64,000 bases of DNA, taken from NCBI RefSeq assembly GCF_009601015.1, contig NZ_WITJ01000009.1:62001-126000 (forward strand). The letters run 5' to 3'. The translations under genes and the position numbers were made by a program. Positions within the stretch are counted from its first letter, which is position 1. Each line of letters starts with the position of its first letter. Below are positions 1 to 7,563 of this stretch, piece after piece. Source of the stretch: Lactococcus hircilactis (GTDB lineage Bacteria; Bacillota; Bacilli; Lactobacillales; Streptococcaceae). The notes below the pieces were generated by a model that saw nothing but the letters and a program-made list of their open reading frames with translations, did not search any database and was not told where the DNA came from.

Positions 1-92
1 AAACTCAATTGACACCGGCCAAAACAGCCCCTGATGTCCTTTTACAGGCTAAGGCGCTATTTGGAGATAAAGTCGTTGAAGTGACAGATTAA
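1..92 (+). CDS. 3' end of an upstream gene (possibly dnaX)
   Basis: An open frame starting at base 3 runs 29 codons to TAA at 90-92 and is followed directly by a terminator, so it is the C-terminus of a gene entering from the left. The tail ends in a hydrophobic-acidic motif, LFGDKVVEVTD, which resembles the extreme C-terminus of DNA polymerase III gamma/tau subunits in Firmicutes. Too little is present for a firm identity. Confidence 0.45.
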   Translation, partial: TQLTPAKTAPDVLLQAKALFGDKVVEVTD

Positions 93-117
93 AAAAAATC
101 GCTTGAGCGATTTTTTA
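93..117. terminator. Bidirectional terminator
   Basis: The stem AAAAATCGC/GCGATTTTT with a TTGA loop has an A-run before it and a T-run after it. It lies between the + strand tail and the convergent lysP gene and can serve both. Confidence 0.8.
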
Positions 118-1572
118 TTTGAAATCACGATCCAAATTGACCTCTTCAAGCGCAATGAGTTTGCTGTGCTTGGTCCATTTGTACCCTAAATAAAGAATTA
201 AGAATAGCGGGAGTGCGAGATAAGTCGTAATCACAGATTGCCAATTCATAGAAATCGTTGTGATTTGCCCGACCACGATAATGATAGACAAAATCAATGC
301 CAATACAGGACCGATTGGGAACCATTTCGCGTGATATCCGAGTTCTGAGAGCGTGTGACCTTGTTTTATAAAAGCACGACGGAAACGATAATGACAAATT
401 GCAATGCCAATCCAAGCTAAAAATCCAGATAATCCAGAAGCAGCGACGAGATAGATGTACATTTCATGACCAAAAATAGACGTGACAAAAGTTAAAAGTC
501 CAATTGAAAGTGTCACCAGTACGGCAAAGATGGGAATGCCATTTTTTGCGTTGGTTTTAGCAAAAATTTTTGGAGCATGTCCTTCTTTGGCCATCCCAAA
601 GAGCATCCGGGACGCAGCGTAAAGCCAAGAATTTGCTGCAGAAATCACAGATGTCAAGATGACTGCATTCATCACTGCCGCCGCCGCTGCAAAACCAGCA
701 TGCTCAAAAACTAAAGTAAATGGAGAAACGGTAATATCACTATCGTTGGCAGAACGAAGTAAATTAGGATCTTTATAATAAATCAAAGCACCTATGATGA
801 AAATAGAAACAAAATAGAACAGCAGAATTCGCCAAAATGTCGTTTTGATTGCTGCAGGAACGGCTTTTTCAGGATTTTCAGATTCACCAGCAGCAATGCC
901 TACGATTTCTGTGCCTTGAAAAGAGAATCCTGCTACCATAAAGACAGCCACCATTCCACCAAAACCACCAACAAAACCAGAATGCCCTCCAGCAGTGAGA
1001 TTATGGACAACATTGATCTCATGGAAGTTGAATGTTAATGCACCAATGATAGAAAAAATACCAATGACAATAAATCCAATCACAGCAACGACTTTAACGA
1101 TGGCCATCCAAAATTCAGCTTCACCATAAGCGCGCGCAGAAGTAAGATTAACCAATAAAATCAAGATTAAAACAGCCGCAGACCACACCCAAGAAGGGAA
1201 ATGCGGGAACCAAAATTGCATGACCACACCTACTGTTGCTGCTTCAACAGCCACAGTGATGGCAGAATTAAACCAATAATTCCACCCCATCGCAAAGCCA
1301 AAAGCTTTATCGACATAACGATCCGCAAATGAAGCAAACGATCCTGAAATCGGAAGATAAGAAGCCATCTCACCTAACGAAGTCATTAAAAAGAAGACCA
1401 TTAATCCAATCGCTGCATAAGCAACAAGTGCCCCAAGTGGACCAGCTTGTGAAATTGTAGCTCCAGAAGCGACGAACAAACCTGTCCCAATCGTTCCGCC
1501 AAGTGCAATCATTTCCAAGTGCCGTTTTTTCAAGCCTCGATTGACTTGAGTATTTTCATTTTTGTTTTCCAT
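115..1572 (-). CDS. lysP: Lysine-specific amino acid permease (LysP type)
   Basis: This 485-aa APC-superfamily permease has about 12 hydrophobic segments. The N-terminal signature GGTIGTGLFVASG (about residues 25-37) forms the substrate-binding part of TM1 in this family. The next conserved block, LGEMASYLPISGSFASFADRYV, is typical of the AAT/LysP group. It would import lysine by proton symport. A lysine riboswitch with its own terminator precedes the gene, which strongly supports lysine as substrate. The start is preceded by GGAGGG. The gene is monocistronic, with terminators on both sides. Other basic or neutral amino acid permeases of the family are the only real alternative. Confidence 0.88.
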   Translation of the reverse strand: MENKNENTQVNRGLKKRHLEMIALGGTIGTGLFVASGATISQAGPLGALVAYAAIGLMVFFLMTSLGEMASYLPISGSFASFADRYVDKAFGFAMGWNYWFNSAITVAVEAATVGVVMQFWFPHFPSWVWSAAVLILILLVNLTSARAYGEAEFWMAIVKVVAVIGFIVIGIFSIIGALTFNFHEINVVHNLTAGGHSGFVGGFGGMVAVFMVAGFSFQGTEIVGIAAGESENPEKAVPAAIKTTFWRILLFYFVSIFIIGALIYYKDPNLLRSANDSDITVSPFTLVFEHAGFAAAAAVMNAVILTSVISAANSWLYAASRMLFGMAKEGHAPKIFAKTNAKNGIPIFAVLVTLSIGLLTFVTSIFGHEMYIYLVAASGLSGFLAWIGIAICHYRFRRAFIKQGHTLSELGYHAKWFPIGPVLALILSIIIVVGQITTISMNWQSVITTYLALPLFLILYLGYKWTKHSKLIALEEVNLDRDFK

Positions 1573-1601
1573 AAGGAAAACCCTCCATCTCTTTTTTCAC
1601 A

Positions 1602-1632
1602 CAAAAAAAGTAATCTACCGAGAGATTACTAT
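1602..1632 (-). terminator. Riboswitch-controlled terminator before lysP
   Basis: On the minus strand the stem AGTAATCT/AGATTACT is followed by a run of seven T. It lies between the lysine aptamer and the lysP ribosome site, so it is the expression platform: lysine binding should favour termination. Confidence 0.8.
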
Positions 1633-1654
1633 ACGTACGAAAAATTTCTTCTTC

Positions 1655-1830
1655 AAAATACGAATAGCACTCCGCGAATACTCGCGACAGTCCAACAGGT
1701 TTTTCCTATTGGCCCAAAATTAATGGTCAAGCAAGTCATTAATTTTTCGGCAACCGCTCCGGCTTACGATTCATCGCAGTGCTTTTTGCTCAGCGTAAGT
1801 TCATATTGGTTGCAACCTCTATCGATGTGT
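1655..1830 (-). promoter_or_regulatory. Lysine riboswitch (L box)
   Basis: Reading the minus strand, the L-box blocks occur in order: AGAGGTTGCA near the 5' end, a GGAGCGGTTGCCGAA block, GTTGGACTGTCGCGAG, then GGAGTGCTAT before the terminator. Spacing and order match the lysine aptamer known from lysC and lysP leaders of Firmicutes. It sits between a strong promoter and lysP, so lysine should switch the permease off. The boundaries are approximate because the pairing was judged by eye. Confidence 0.85.
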
Positions 1831-1837
1831 TCCTTAT

Positions 1838-1866
1838 ATCATAAAACTTTTTTATGTGATTGTCAA
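1838..1866 (-). promoter_or_regulatory. lysP promoter
   Basis: The minus strand reads TTGACA, a 17-nt spacer, then TATGAT, just upstream of the lysine aptamer. This is a near-consensus housekeeping promoter. Confidence 0.8.
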
Positions 1867-1920
1867 GTGAATATTTATACACGAAAACTTTTTTTATTGT
1901 CAGTACTGACAGGATTTTTT

Positions 1921-1931
1921 TATGGTATAAT
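1921..1931 (+). promoter_or_regulatory. uppP promoter (extended -10)
   Basis: TATAAT at 1926-1931 is preceded by TG at the extended -10 position. No good -35 is seen; the place it would occupy is covered by a copy of the TGTCAGTACTGACA palindrome (1898-1911). The transcript would carry a leader of about 100 nt. Confidence 0.65.
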
Positions 1932-2042
1932 ATGTAAGAATAAAATCTGTCAGTGACGAGATTTTGACACATCACTAAAAAACGAGTGCAATTCTTTTTT
2001 GTGCTCACAATCTAAACTGAAAGTGATAAAAGAGGAGAAAAA

Positions 2043-2876
2043 ATGGACTTTATTCGTGCGATTATTTTAGGCATTATCGAAGGAGTTACAGAGTGGCTAC
2101 CGATTTCATCGACAGGGCATTTGATTATTGCAGAAGAATTTATTAAGTTAAATCAATCCGCAGCCTTTAAAGAAATGTTTGATGTGGTGATCCAACTTGG
2201 GGCAATTTTGTCTGTCCTTGTTCTGTATTTTCACAAGTTAAATCCTTTTGAAAAAAGAAAAAGTGAGCGTGAAGTGAAATACACCTGGCGCTTGTGGCTC
2301 AAGATTATCATTGCCTGCATCCCTGCGGCACTCATCGGATTTGCGCTTGATAATTGGCTCAATGCACATTTTTACAACTTTGTTTTTGTTGCAATTATGT
2401 TGATTATTTACGGGATTGCATTTATTTATGTTGAAAAAAATTGGGTGCCACAGCATGAGTTTTCAGTCGTTGATATTGATAAACTTCCCTATCGGACGGC
2501 ATTTTTGATTGGTGCATTTCAAGTCCTTTCATTATTACCAGGAACGTCAAGATCTGGGTCAACCATTATTGGAGGGTTGTTACTTGGGGTGAGTCGAGAA
2601 GTGGCCGCAGAATTTACCTTCTTTTTAGGAATTCCGATCATGTTTGGGGCTTCCCTTTTGAAAATATACAAATATTTTGGTCATCATAGTATCACATTCA
2701 CCCAACTCGGAGTGTTACTCGTTGCTTGTTTGGTCGCTTTTGGAGTATCCATGCTTGCAATCCGGTGGTTGATGGGATATGTGAAAAAACATGATTTTAC
2801 TTTCTTTGGAAAATATCGTATTGTTCTGGGGGTCATTTTATTGATCTATGCTGGCATTCGCGCAATAATTCATTAA
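2043..2876 (+). CDS. uppP: Undecaprenyl-diphosphatase UppP (BacA)
   Basis: The 277-aa polytopic membrane protein removes a phosphate from undecaprenyl pyrophosphate so that the lipid carrier can re-enter cell-wall synthesis; the family confers low-level bacitracin tolerance. The family motifs are present: [17 protein letters not shown] near residues 11-27 and [12 protein letters not shown] near residues 160-171, with the catalytic Glu and Arg/Ser positions intact. Length is normal. The start follows GAGGAGAAAAA. It appears to be a single-gene unit with its own promoter and a following hairpin. Confidence 0.95.
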   Translation: MDFIRAIILGIIEGVTEWLPISSTGHLIIAEEFIKLNQSAAFKEMFDVVIQLGAILSVLVLYFHKLNPFEKRKSEREVKYTWRLWLKIIIACIPAALIGFALDNWLNAHFYNFVFVAIMLIIYGIAFIYVEKNWVPQHEFSVVDIDKLPYRTAFLIGAFQVLSLLPGTSRSGSTIIGGLLLGVSREVAAEFTFFLGIPIMFGASLLKIYKYFGHHSITFTQLGVLLVACLVAFGVSMLAIRWLMGYVKKHDFTFFGKYRIVLGVILLIYAGIRAIIH

Positions 2877-2885
2877 AAAAGAAAA

Positions 2886-2903
2886 GCACATCATTTGATG
2901 TGC
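2886..2903 (-). terminator. Terminator of the 24-codon peptide gene
   Basis: The perfect stem GCACATCA/TGATGTGC is followed on the minus strand by TTTTCTTTTTT, about 55 nt after the stop of the small gene at 2958-3032. Confidence 0.7.
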
Positions 2904-2924
2904 GTCATAAAAGTTAAATGTTTG

Positions 2925-2952
2925 AATGAGATCGCAAGAGCTCATTTTTTTA
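2925..2952 (+). terminator. uppP terminator
   Basis: The stem AATGAG/CTCATT is followed by TTTTTTATTTT on the plus strand, 50 bp after the uppP stop. Confidence 0.6.
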
Positions 2953-2957
2953 TTTTC

Positions 2958-3032
2958 TTAAGTGTTGGTGTCTTTTGTCACATCTGAAAATGTGTCTTGT
3001 TGGAGTTGCTCAAGTGAAATGACGTTTTTCAT
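2958..3032 (-). CDS. Unrecognised 24-aa peptide gene
   Basis: A 25-codon frame starts ATG at 3032 and ends TAA at 2958. The peptide begins MKNVISLEQLQQDT and ends KDTNT; it is polar, without Cys or a membrane segment. It is supported by a full expression unit: a -35/-10 promoter with 17-nt spacing at 3068-3096, a strong GGAGGA ribosome site 8 nt before ATG, and a terminator at 2886-2903. I do not recognise it. It could be a peptide precursor, a small regulator, or the visible part of a regulatory RNA. Its neighbours uppP and rpsF do not indicate a function. Confidence 0.6.
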   Translation of the reverse strand: MKNVISLEQLQQDTFSDVTKDTNT

Positions 3033-3067
3033 AGTGAATCCTCCAAAAGATTTCATATTTAAACATT

Positions 3068-3096
3068 AATATAGCATAAAAATTAATTTTCTACAA
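3068..3096 (-). promoter_or_regulatory. Promoter of the 24-aa peptide gene
   Basis: The minus strand reads TTGTAG, 17 nt, then TATATT, with TG at the extended -10 position (TGCTATATT). Confidence 0.65.
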
Positions 3097-3121
3097 TAAG
3101 AGCGAAAAAATCAAGCAGGTC

Positions 3122-3205
3122 TTGCAAATGCAAGTCGATTTTGTTATAATTAATAGCTGTGGTAAAAAACCACAACTTACGTAGGCTCCAACCTACGTCA
3201 TTAGT
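3122..3205 (+). promoter_or_regulatory. rpsF promoter and structured leader
   Basis: TTGCAA (3122-3127), 17 nt, TATAAT (3145-3150) form the promoter. The leader then holds two hairpins, TGTGGT/ACCACA and ACGTAGG/CCTACGT. An S6:S18-binding leader is known upstream of rpsF in many bacteria and this is the expected place, but I could not confirm its conserved CCG core. Confidence 0.6.
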
Positions 3206-3225
3206 CCAAAAGGAGGAAAATTTCA

Positions 3226-3519
3226 ATGACTAAATACGAAATTCTTTACATTATTCGTCCAAACATTGATGAAGAAGCTAAAAACGCTGTTGTTGCTCGT
3301 TTCGACGAAATCTTGACAAGCAATGGTGCCGTTAACGTTGAGTCTAAAGACTGGGAAAAACGCAAACTTGCTTACGAAATCAAAGATTTCCGCGAAGGTT
3401 TGTATCACATCGTAACTTTTGAAGCAGAAACAAGCTCAGAAGCAACGAGCGAATTTGACCGTCTTGCTAAAATCAACGACGATATTCTTCGTCACATGAT
3501 TGTTAAAGTAGAAGCATAA
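3226..3519 (+). CDS. rpsF: 30S ribosomal protein S6
   Basis: The 97-aa protein begins [17 protein letters not shown], the usual S6 N-terminus, and has the YHIVTFEA and ILRHMIVK strands of the fold. S6 binds S18 and 16S rRNA in the platform of the small subunit. It is first in the conserved rpsF-ssb-rpsR operon, behind an AAAGGAGG site. Length is typical for Firmicutes. Confidence 0.97.
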   Translation: MTKYEILYIIRPNIDEEAKNAVVARFDEILTSNGAVNVESKDWEKRKLAYEIKDFREGLYHIVTFEAETSSEATSEFDRLAKINDDILRHMIVKVEA

Positions 3520-3545
3520 TGCTTGCTTACTGATTGGAGGATTAT

Positions 3546-4031
3546 ATGATTAATAATGTTGTTTTGGTGGGTCGCCTTGTGCGTGATCCTGAACTTCGAT
3601 ACACGCCTTCAAACGTTGCTGTTGCAACATTTACAGTGGCTGTCAATCGTCGGTTTAAAAATGCAAATGGCGAACGCGAAGCAGATTTCATTAACTGTGT
3701 CATTTGGCGTCAATCTGCTGAGAATTTGGCAAATTGGGCTAAAAAAGGGGCATTGATTGGTGTGACTGGATCGATTCAAGTGCGAAATTATGAGAACAAA
3801 GAAGGTCAACGTGTTTATGTGACTGAAGTGTTAGCGGATAATTTTCAAATGCTTGAAAGTCGTCAAGTGCGTGAGGGTGGAAATGCAGGTGCTTATAGTG
3901 CGCCACAACAAAATCGCCCAGCAAGCAGCCCAAATCATTCAGCAGAATCAACTCCAAATTTCTCTCGGGATGCCGATCCTTTTGCAGGTGGTTCACCCAT
4001 GGAAATTTCGGATGATGATCTTCCATTCTAA
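3546..4031 (+). CDS. ssb: Single-stranded DNA-binding protein
   Basis: The OB-fold N-terminal domain (about residues 1-108) starts [22 protein letters not shown] flexible Gln/Asn/Pro/Ser-rich linker follows, then the acidic tip ISDDDLPF, which recruits partner proteins. It coats single-stranded DNA in replication and repair. I place the start at the ATG 7 nt after GGAGG rather than at an upstream in-frame ATG, which would add four residues and destroy the canonical MINN start. The 161-aa length is normal. Confidence 0.95.
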   Translation: MINNVVLVGRLVRDPELRYTPSNVAVATFTVAVNRRFKNANGEREADFINCVIWRQSAENLANWAKKGALIGVTGSIQVRNYENKEGQRVYVTEVLADNFQMLESRQVREGGNAGAYSAPQQNRPASSPNHSAESTPNFSRDADPFAGGSPMEISDDDLPF

Positions 4032-4072
4032 TTTAAAAATTAGAAAAAAGAATAATATAAGGAGAAAAAACT

Positions 4073-4318
4073 ATGGCTTTCCAAAAACGTAATAATTTCA
4101 AACGTCGTAAAAAAGTGGACTTCATTGCAGCAAATAAAATTGAAGTTGTCGATTACAAAGACGTTGAAACTTTGAAACACTTCATTTCTGAAAGTGGTAA
4201 AATCTTGCCACGTCGTGTGACAGGAACCTCAGCTAAAAACCAACGTAAAGTGGTTACAGCAATCAAACGCGCACGCGTAATGGCTTTGCTTCCATTTGTT
4301 GCATCAAGTGAAAACTAA
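4073..4318 (+). CDS. rpsR: 30S ribosomal protein S18
   Basis: The 81-aa basic protein has the S18 core, [22 protein letters not shown] followed by [26 protein letters not shown]. It partners S6 on the 30S platform. It is the last gene of the operon, with a GGAGAAAAA site, and is followed by a strong terminator. Confidence 0.97.
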   Translation: MAFQKRNNFKRRKKVDFIAANKIEVVDYKDVETLKHFISESGKILPRRVTGTSAKNQRKVVTAIKRARVMALLPFVASSEN

Positions 4319-4324
4319 GACTTT

Positions 4325-4352
4325 AAAAAGCATTGATTTCAATGCTTTTTTT
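4325..4352 (+). terminator. rpsR terminator
   Basis: The stem AAAAGCATTGA/TCAATGCTTTT is followed by T residues, directly after rpsR. A TGTCAGTACTGACA copy follows at 4367. Confidence 0.85.
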
Positions 4353-4477
4353 GTCGAAAAAAATGCTGTCAGTACTGACAAAAACGATTAGGACTCAAGA
4401 AGAGGTTAAGAATCATTTTCTTGCTTGAGTGGGTATATTTAAAGTTATTTCAAAGCATTTTATGATAAAATAGAGCA

Positions 4478-5254
4478 ATGACATGGATGATAATTATTTT
4501 AATTGCACTTTTCATTTTGGGCTACGGAATTTTTCTTGAGCCTCATTTGATGCGCGTGCGCACAGTGAATTATCCGCATCAACAGGGCATCAAAATTGCT
4601 CATTTTGCAGACACTCACTTTACGTGGCATACTTCTGCCAAACGATTTAAAAAATTCGCAAAAAATATGGATGAAGAAAAGCCGGATCTGATCTTGTTTA
4701 CAGGGGATTTATTTGACAAGGTAAGCTGGGCTAGAGAAAATAAAAGTGCAACACAAGCGGTCATCAAGACTCTGTCAGCACTGACAGCGCCATTAGGGAA
4801 ATATGCCGTTTTTGGAAATCATGATTTTGAAGAAAATCAATCGCATTTTGTTCGAGAAATTCTTGAGAAATCAGGCTTCACGATTCTTAATAATCGCTCA
4901 GTACTGACAGAAAAAATTTCGATTTCTGGCATTGATGACATGCGTGAGGGCGTACCTGATTTTGCCATTTGTCCAGATCATGCGGCGTTTTCTGTGCTGA
5001 TGATTCACGAACCTGATGCGCTTTTACAATTGGATCAAATGAAGCAATTTGATTTGATTGTAGCTGGTCACAGTCACGGAGGACAGGTCCGACTTGGAAA
5101 GCTCCGTTTGCACAATAAAGGTTCAAAATATTTTGATAGTGGAAAATATAAAATCAACGAAAAAACCGTTTTGTATGTCAATAACGGAATCGGACTCACA
5201 TTTTTACCCCTTAGAATTGGCGTCGTCCCAGAAATTGTCTATTATGAGCTCTAA
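4478..5254 (+). CDS. Membrane-anchored metallophosphoesterase (YkuE/YaeI-like)
   Basis: The 258-aa protein has one N-terminal membrane helix (about residues 3-20) and a calcineurin-like phosphoesterase domain. Metal-binding motifs are in order: FADTHF, TGDLFD, GNHDFE, then AGHSHGGQ near the C-terminus. Relatives hydrolyse phosphoesters at the membrane, some acting on lipid-A-like or UDP-sugar substrates; the substrate here is unknown. TGATAAAAT lies only 6 nt before the ATG and there is no ribosome site, so the mRNA is probably leaderless. An in-frame palindrome copy encodes LSALT at 4773. Confidence 0.85.
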   Translation: MTWMIIILIALFILGYGIFLEPHLMRVRTVNYPHQQGIKIAHFADTHFTWHTSAKRFKKFAKNMDEEKPDLILFTGDLFDKVSWARENKSATQAVIKTLSALTAPLGKYAVFGNHDFEENQSHFVREILEKSGFTILNNRSVLTEKISISGIDDMREGVPDFAICPDHAAFSVLMIHEPDALLQLDQMKQFDLIVAGHSHGGQVRLGKLRLHNKGSKYFDSGKYKINEKTVLYVNNGIGLTFLPLRIGVVPEIVYYEL

Positions 5255-5255
5255 A

Positions 5256-5284
5256 AAATTCTGTCAGTACTGACAGAATTTTTA
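5256..5284. terminator. Bidirectional terminator built on the dispersed palindrome
   Basis: AAAATTCTGTCAGTAC and its complement form a perfect stem flanked by A and T runs, between the convergent phosphoesterase and DUF960 genes. Confidence 0.85.
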
Positions 5285-5587
5285 TTCATGATCTGTGATG
5301 ATTGTTTCGCGTCCCGATTGATCAATTGCATGAAAAATAGTGGGCCATTCATGATCAAAGGGATAATCAAAATCGACTGTAATCGTTGTTGGACTTTCTT
5401 TTTGACTGAAACGGATGGAGAGAAAACCACTGGAATTGATCAACTGAAAATCAATCTTTGGTCCCATTGTAATCACACCTTTAAGCTGGTAATCAATAAT
5501 AAACCAAAACGCATCAATCACTTCTCCTGGGATAGAAGCTACGGTTTTAAAACTTGCATAACGGCCTTGCGCCTGAGTAAATGCCAT
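5282..5587 (-). CDS. DUF960-like small conserved protein
   Basis: The 101-aa soluble protein begins MAFTQAQGRYASFKTVASIPGE and contains VIDAFWFIIDYQLKGV. This pattern matches my memory of the DUF960 family of Firmicutes, whose function is unknown. No catalytic motif is visible. It lies downstream of the RpiR-type regulator on the same strand, about 30 bp away, and could be co-transcribed with it. The family name is recalled, not searched. Confidence 0.7.
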   Translation of the reverse strand: MAFTQAQGRYASFKTVASIPGEVIDAFWFIIDYQLKGVITMGPKIDFQLINSSGFLSIRFSQKESPTTITVDFDYPFDHEWPTIFHAIDQSGRETIITDHE

Positions 5588-5619
5588 AATTTTTCCTTTC
5601 TTTTTCGATGATCAATCAA

Positions 5620-6468
5620 TCAAAGCCGCGATGCTTTAATCGTCTCACGAATATCTTTGATGGTGGATTCTGTTTTATCTTGCTGTTTCATGCCATACAT
5701 CATGAAAATAGCATCCAGTAAACTGATTTGAGAGACCGTGGATGCGACAGCTTCGGGGCGAAAAGAAATTTCCTCTGAAACAGAAACTAACGCTACATCC
5801 GCCTGATTGGCGAGCGGAGAATTCGCAAAAGAAGTAATCGCAATGACAGGGACGTGATGCTTTTTCAAAATTTCAACGAGCCGTAACGTATCTTTATTTC
5901 TCCCTGTGTGAGAGATGACAAAAGCACAATCTTTTTTTGATAATTTAGTCGCTAACATCTGCTGATAATGAAAATCTTGATGATACACGGTTTTGAGTGG
6001 CATTCGGATGAATTTATGAAAAGCAAGACTCGCAATTGTATTGGAGCCGCCCAAACCAAAGAATCCAATCGTCTGTGCTTTCAACAATACTGTCATCGTC
6101 TTTTTCAAATCAGCCTCAGAAATAAGATGAAGTGTGGCATCAAGCGATGAGATATTACTATTAAAACTTTTACTGAGAATTTCTTTGTAGCTATCTTTGA
6201 TTGAAAGTTCACTAAAAAAATCATCACTTTGCTTTTGATCCGTGTCTGTCGCATGAATGGCAAGTTTTAACTCTTGAAACGAATCAAATCCAATTTTTTT
6301 AGCATATCTTGAAATCGTAGCAGTGGAAACGCTTGTCGCTAAAGCAAAATCTTGGATGGATAATCGCGCTGCAGTGTCAATATTTTCGATAAGAAAATCT
6401 GATATTTTTTGATCTGCCTTACTCAGACCATCGTAATAGCTGTTTATTCTTGAGACTAAAGATGTCAT
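5620..6468 (-). CDS. RpiR/MurR-family regulator of the gluconate genes
   Basis: The 282-aa protein has an N-terminal helix-turn-helix (about residues 1-75, with FALATSVSTATISRYAKKIGF) and a C-terminal SIS sugar-phosphate-binding domain (about 120-260, with FGLGGSNTIASLAFHKF and VISHTGRNKDT). Regulators of this type sense phosphorylated sugars. It is divergent from gnd-gntK-gntP, so a gluconate-derived effector such as 6-phosphogluconate is the likely signal. That link is inferred from position. Confidence 0.88.
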   Translation of the reverse strand: MTSLVSRINSYYDGLSKADQKISDFLIENIDTAARLSIQDFALATSVSTATISRYAKKIGFDSFQELKLAIHATDTDQKQSDDFFSELSIKDSYKEILSKSFNSNISSLDATLHLISEADLKKTMTVLLKAQTIGFFGLGGSNTIASLAFHKFIRMPLKTVYHQDFHYQQMLATKLSKKDCAFVISHTGRNKDTLRLVEILKKHHVPVIAITSFANSPLANQADVALVSVSEEISFRPEAVASTVSQISLLDAIFMMYGMKQQDKTESTIKDIRETIKASRL

Positions 6469-6561
6469 AGATGAATGCTCCTTTAATTAATATTATTATA
6501 TCACACAAAAGAAAGGGAGAAGTGCTCTTTAGAATTAAGTAAAATATTTACATCATTTTAT

Positions 6562-6590
6562 TTGACAAATGAAAATAATTTACGTATAAT
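6562..6590 (+). promoter_or_regulatory. Gluconate operon promoter
   Basis: TTGACA (6562-6567), 17 nt, TATAAT (6585-6590): a perfect consensus, 40 bp before gnd in the divergent region with the RpiR regulator. A core this strong implies control by a repressor. Confidence 0.85.
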
Positions 6591-6629
6591 GAATCTAAAG
6601 TAATAAAAAGAAAGAAGAGGACAAAAATA

Positions 6630-7538
6630 ATGAAATTTGCAATGATCGGTCTAGGAAAAATGGGATTAAATCTTGTAAAAAATGCCATAGATCATGAGAT
6701 TGAAGTAGTAGCATACGACGTAAATCAAGCAGCAGTCAATGAAGCGAAGCGTTATTCAGAGCGTGTAGCGGGTGCTGCGTCAATTGATGAGATGTTAGAT
6801 CAACTCCCCACGCCGAAAATTGTTTGGGTGATGGTTCCAGCTGGAGCAGCTACCAATGCAACAATTCAACTTCTCGCTCAAAAATTACATCCTGGAGATA
6901 TTTTGTTAGATGGTGGGAATTCCAACTATAAAGACAACTTAGAGCAAAATCGCGACTTGACAGAAAAAGGGATCAAATTCTTTGATGTAGGGACTTCTGG
7001 AGGAATGGCTGGCGCACGTTTTGGTGGAAATTTTATGATTGGAGGAGATGATCAAGATGCGTGGCAACAAATTGAGCCTCTCTTTGAAGCGCTCGCTGAG
7101 CCACAAGGGTATCTCTATACGGGTAGACTTGGCAGTGGACATTACCTAAAAATGATCCATAATGGGATCGAATATGGGATGATGCAGGCGATTGCTGAAG
7201 GATTTGAGATTCTTGAAGCTTCAGATTTTGAGTATGATTATGAAGCAGTCGCAAAACTCTGGAATCATGGTTCAGTGATTCGGAGTTGGTTGATGGAGTT
7301 GGCCCAAGAACAGTTTGCTAAAGATCCAAAACTAGACAGCATTAAAGGGCAAGTTCAAGCTTCTGGAGAAGGAAAATGGACCGTAGAGGAAAGTTTAAAT
7401 CTCGCTGTTCCAGCGCCCGTGATTGCACTGTCACTAATGATGCGCAATCGAAGCTTACAAGAAGATACGATGACTGGAAAAGTGGTCGCCGCACTTCGTA
7501 ATGGCTTTGGTGGGCATTCACTCACTCAAAATAAATGA
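6630..7538 (+). CDS. gnd: 6-phosphogluconate dehydrogenase, short decarboxylating type
   Basis: The 302-aa protein is the short form (about 300 aa, against about 470 for the classical enzyme). It has an NAD(P) Rossmann motif GLGKMGLNLV at the N-terminus, then GGNSNYKDN and GTSGGMAGARFGGNFMIGGD, and the catalytic block GSGHYLKMIHNGIEYGM with its Lys and Asn. It oxidises 6-phosphogluconate to ribulose 5-phosphate and CO2. Position next to gluconokinase and gluconate permease indicates gluconate catabolism; gntZ is a synonym used for such genes. Confidence 0.92.
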   Translation: MKFAMIGLGKMGLNLVKNAIDHEIEVVAYDVNQAAVNEAKRYSERVAGAASIDEMLDQLPTPKIVWVMVPAGAATNATIQLLAQKLHPGDILLDGGNSNYKDNLEQNRDLTEKGIKFFDVGTSGGMAGARFGGNFMIGGDDQDAWQQIEPLFEALAEPQGYLYTGRLGSGHYLKMIHNGIEYGMMQAIAEGFEILEASDFEYDYEAVAKLWNHGSVIRSWLMELAQEQFAKDPKLDSIKGQVQASGEGKWTVEESLNLAVPAPVIALSLMMRNRSLQEDTMTGKVVAALRNGFGGHSLTQNK

Positions 7539-7563
7539 AGAACGACAAAACTAAGGAGAAACG

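Noticed and set aside
1519-1956. 145-codon plus-strand frame across the lysP leader
   Set aside because: It is antisense to lysP and the lysine riboswitch, has no ribosome site, and its product has no recognisable composition.
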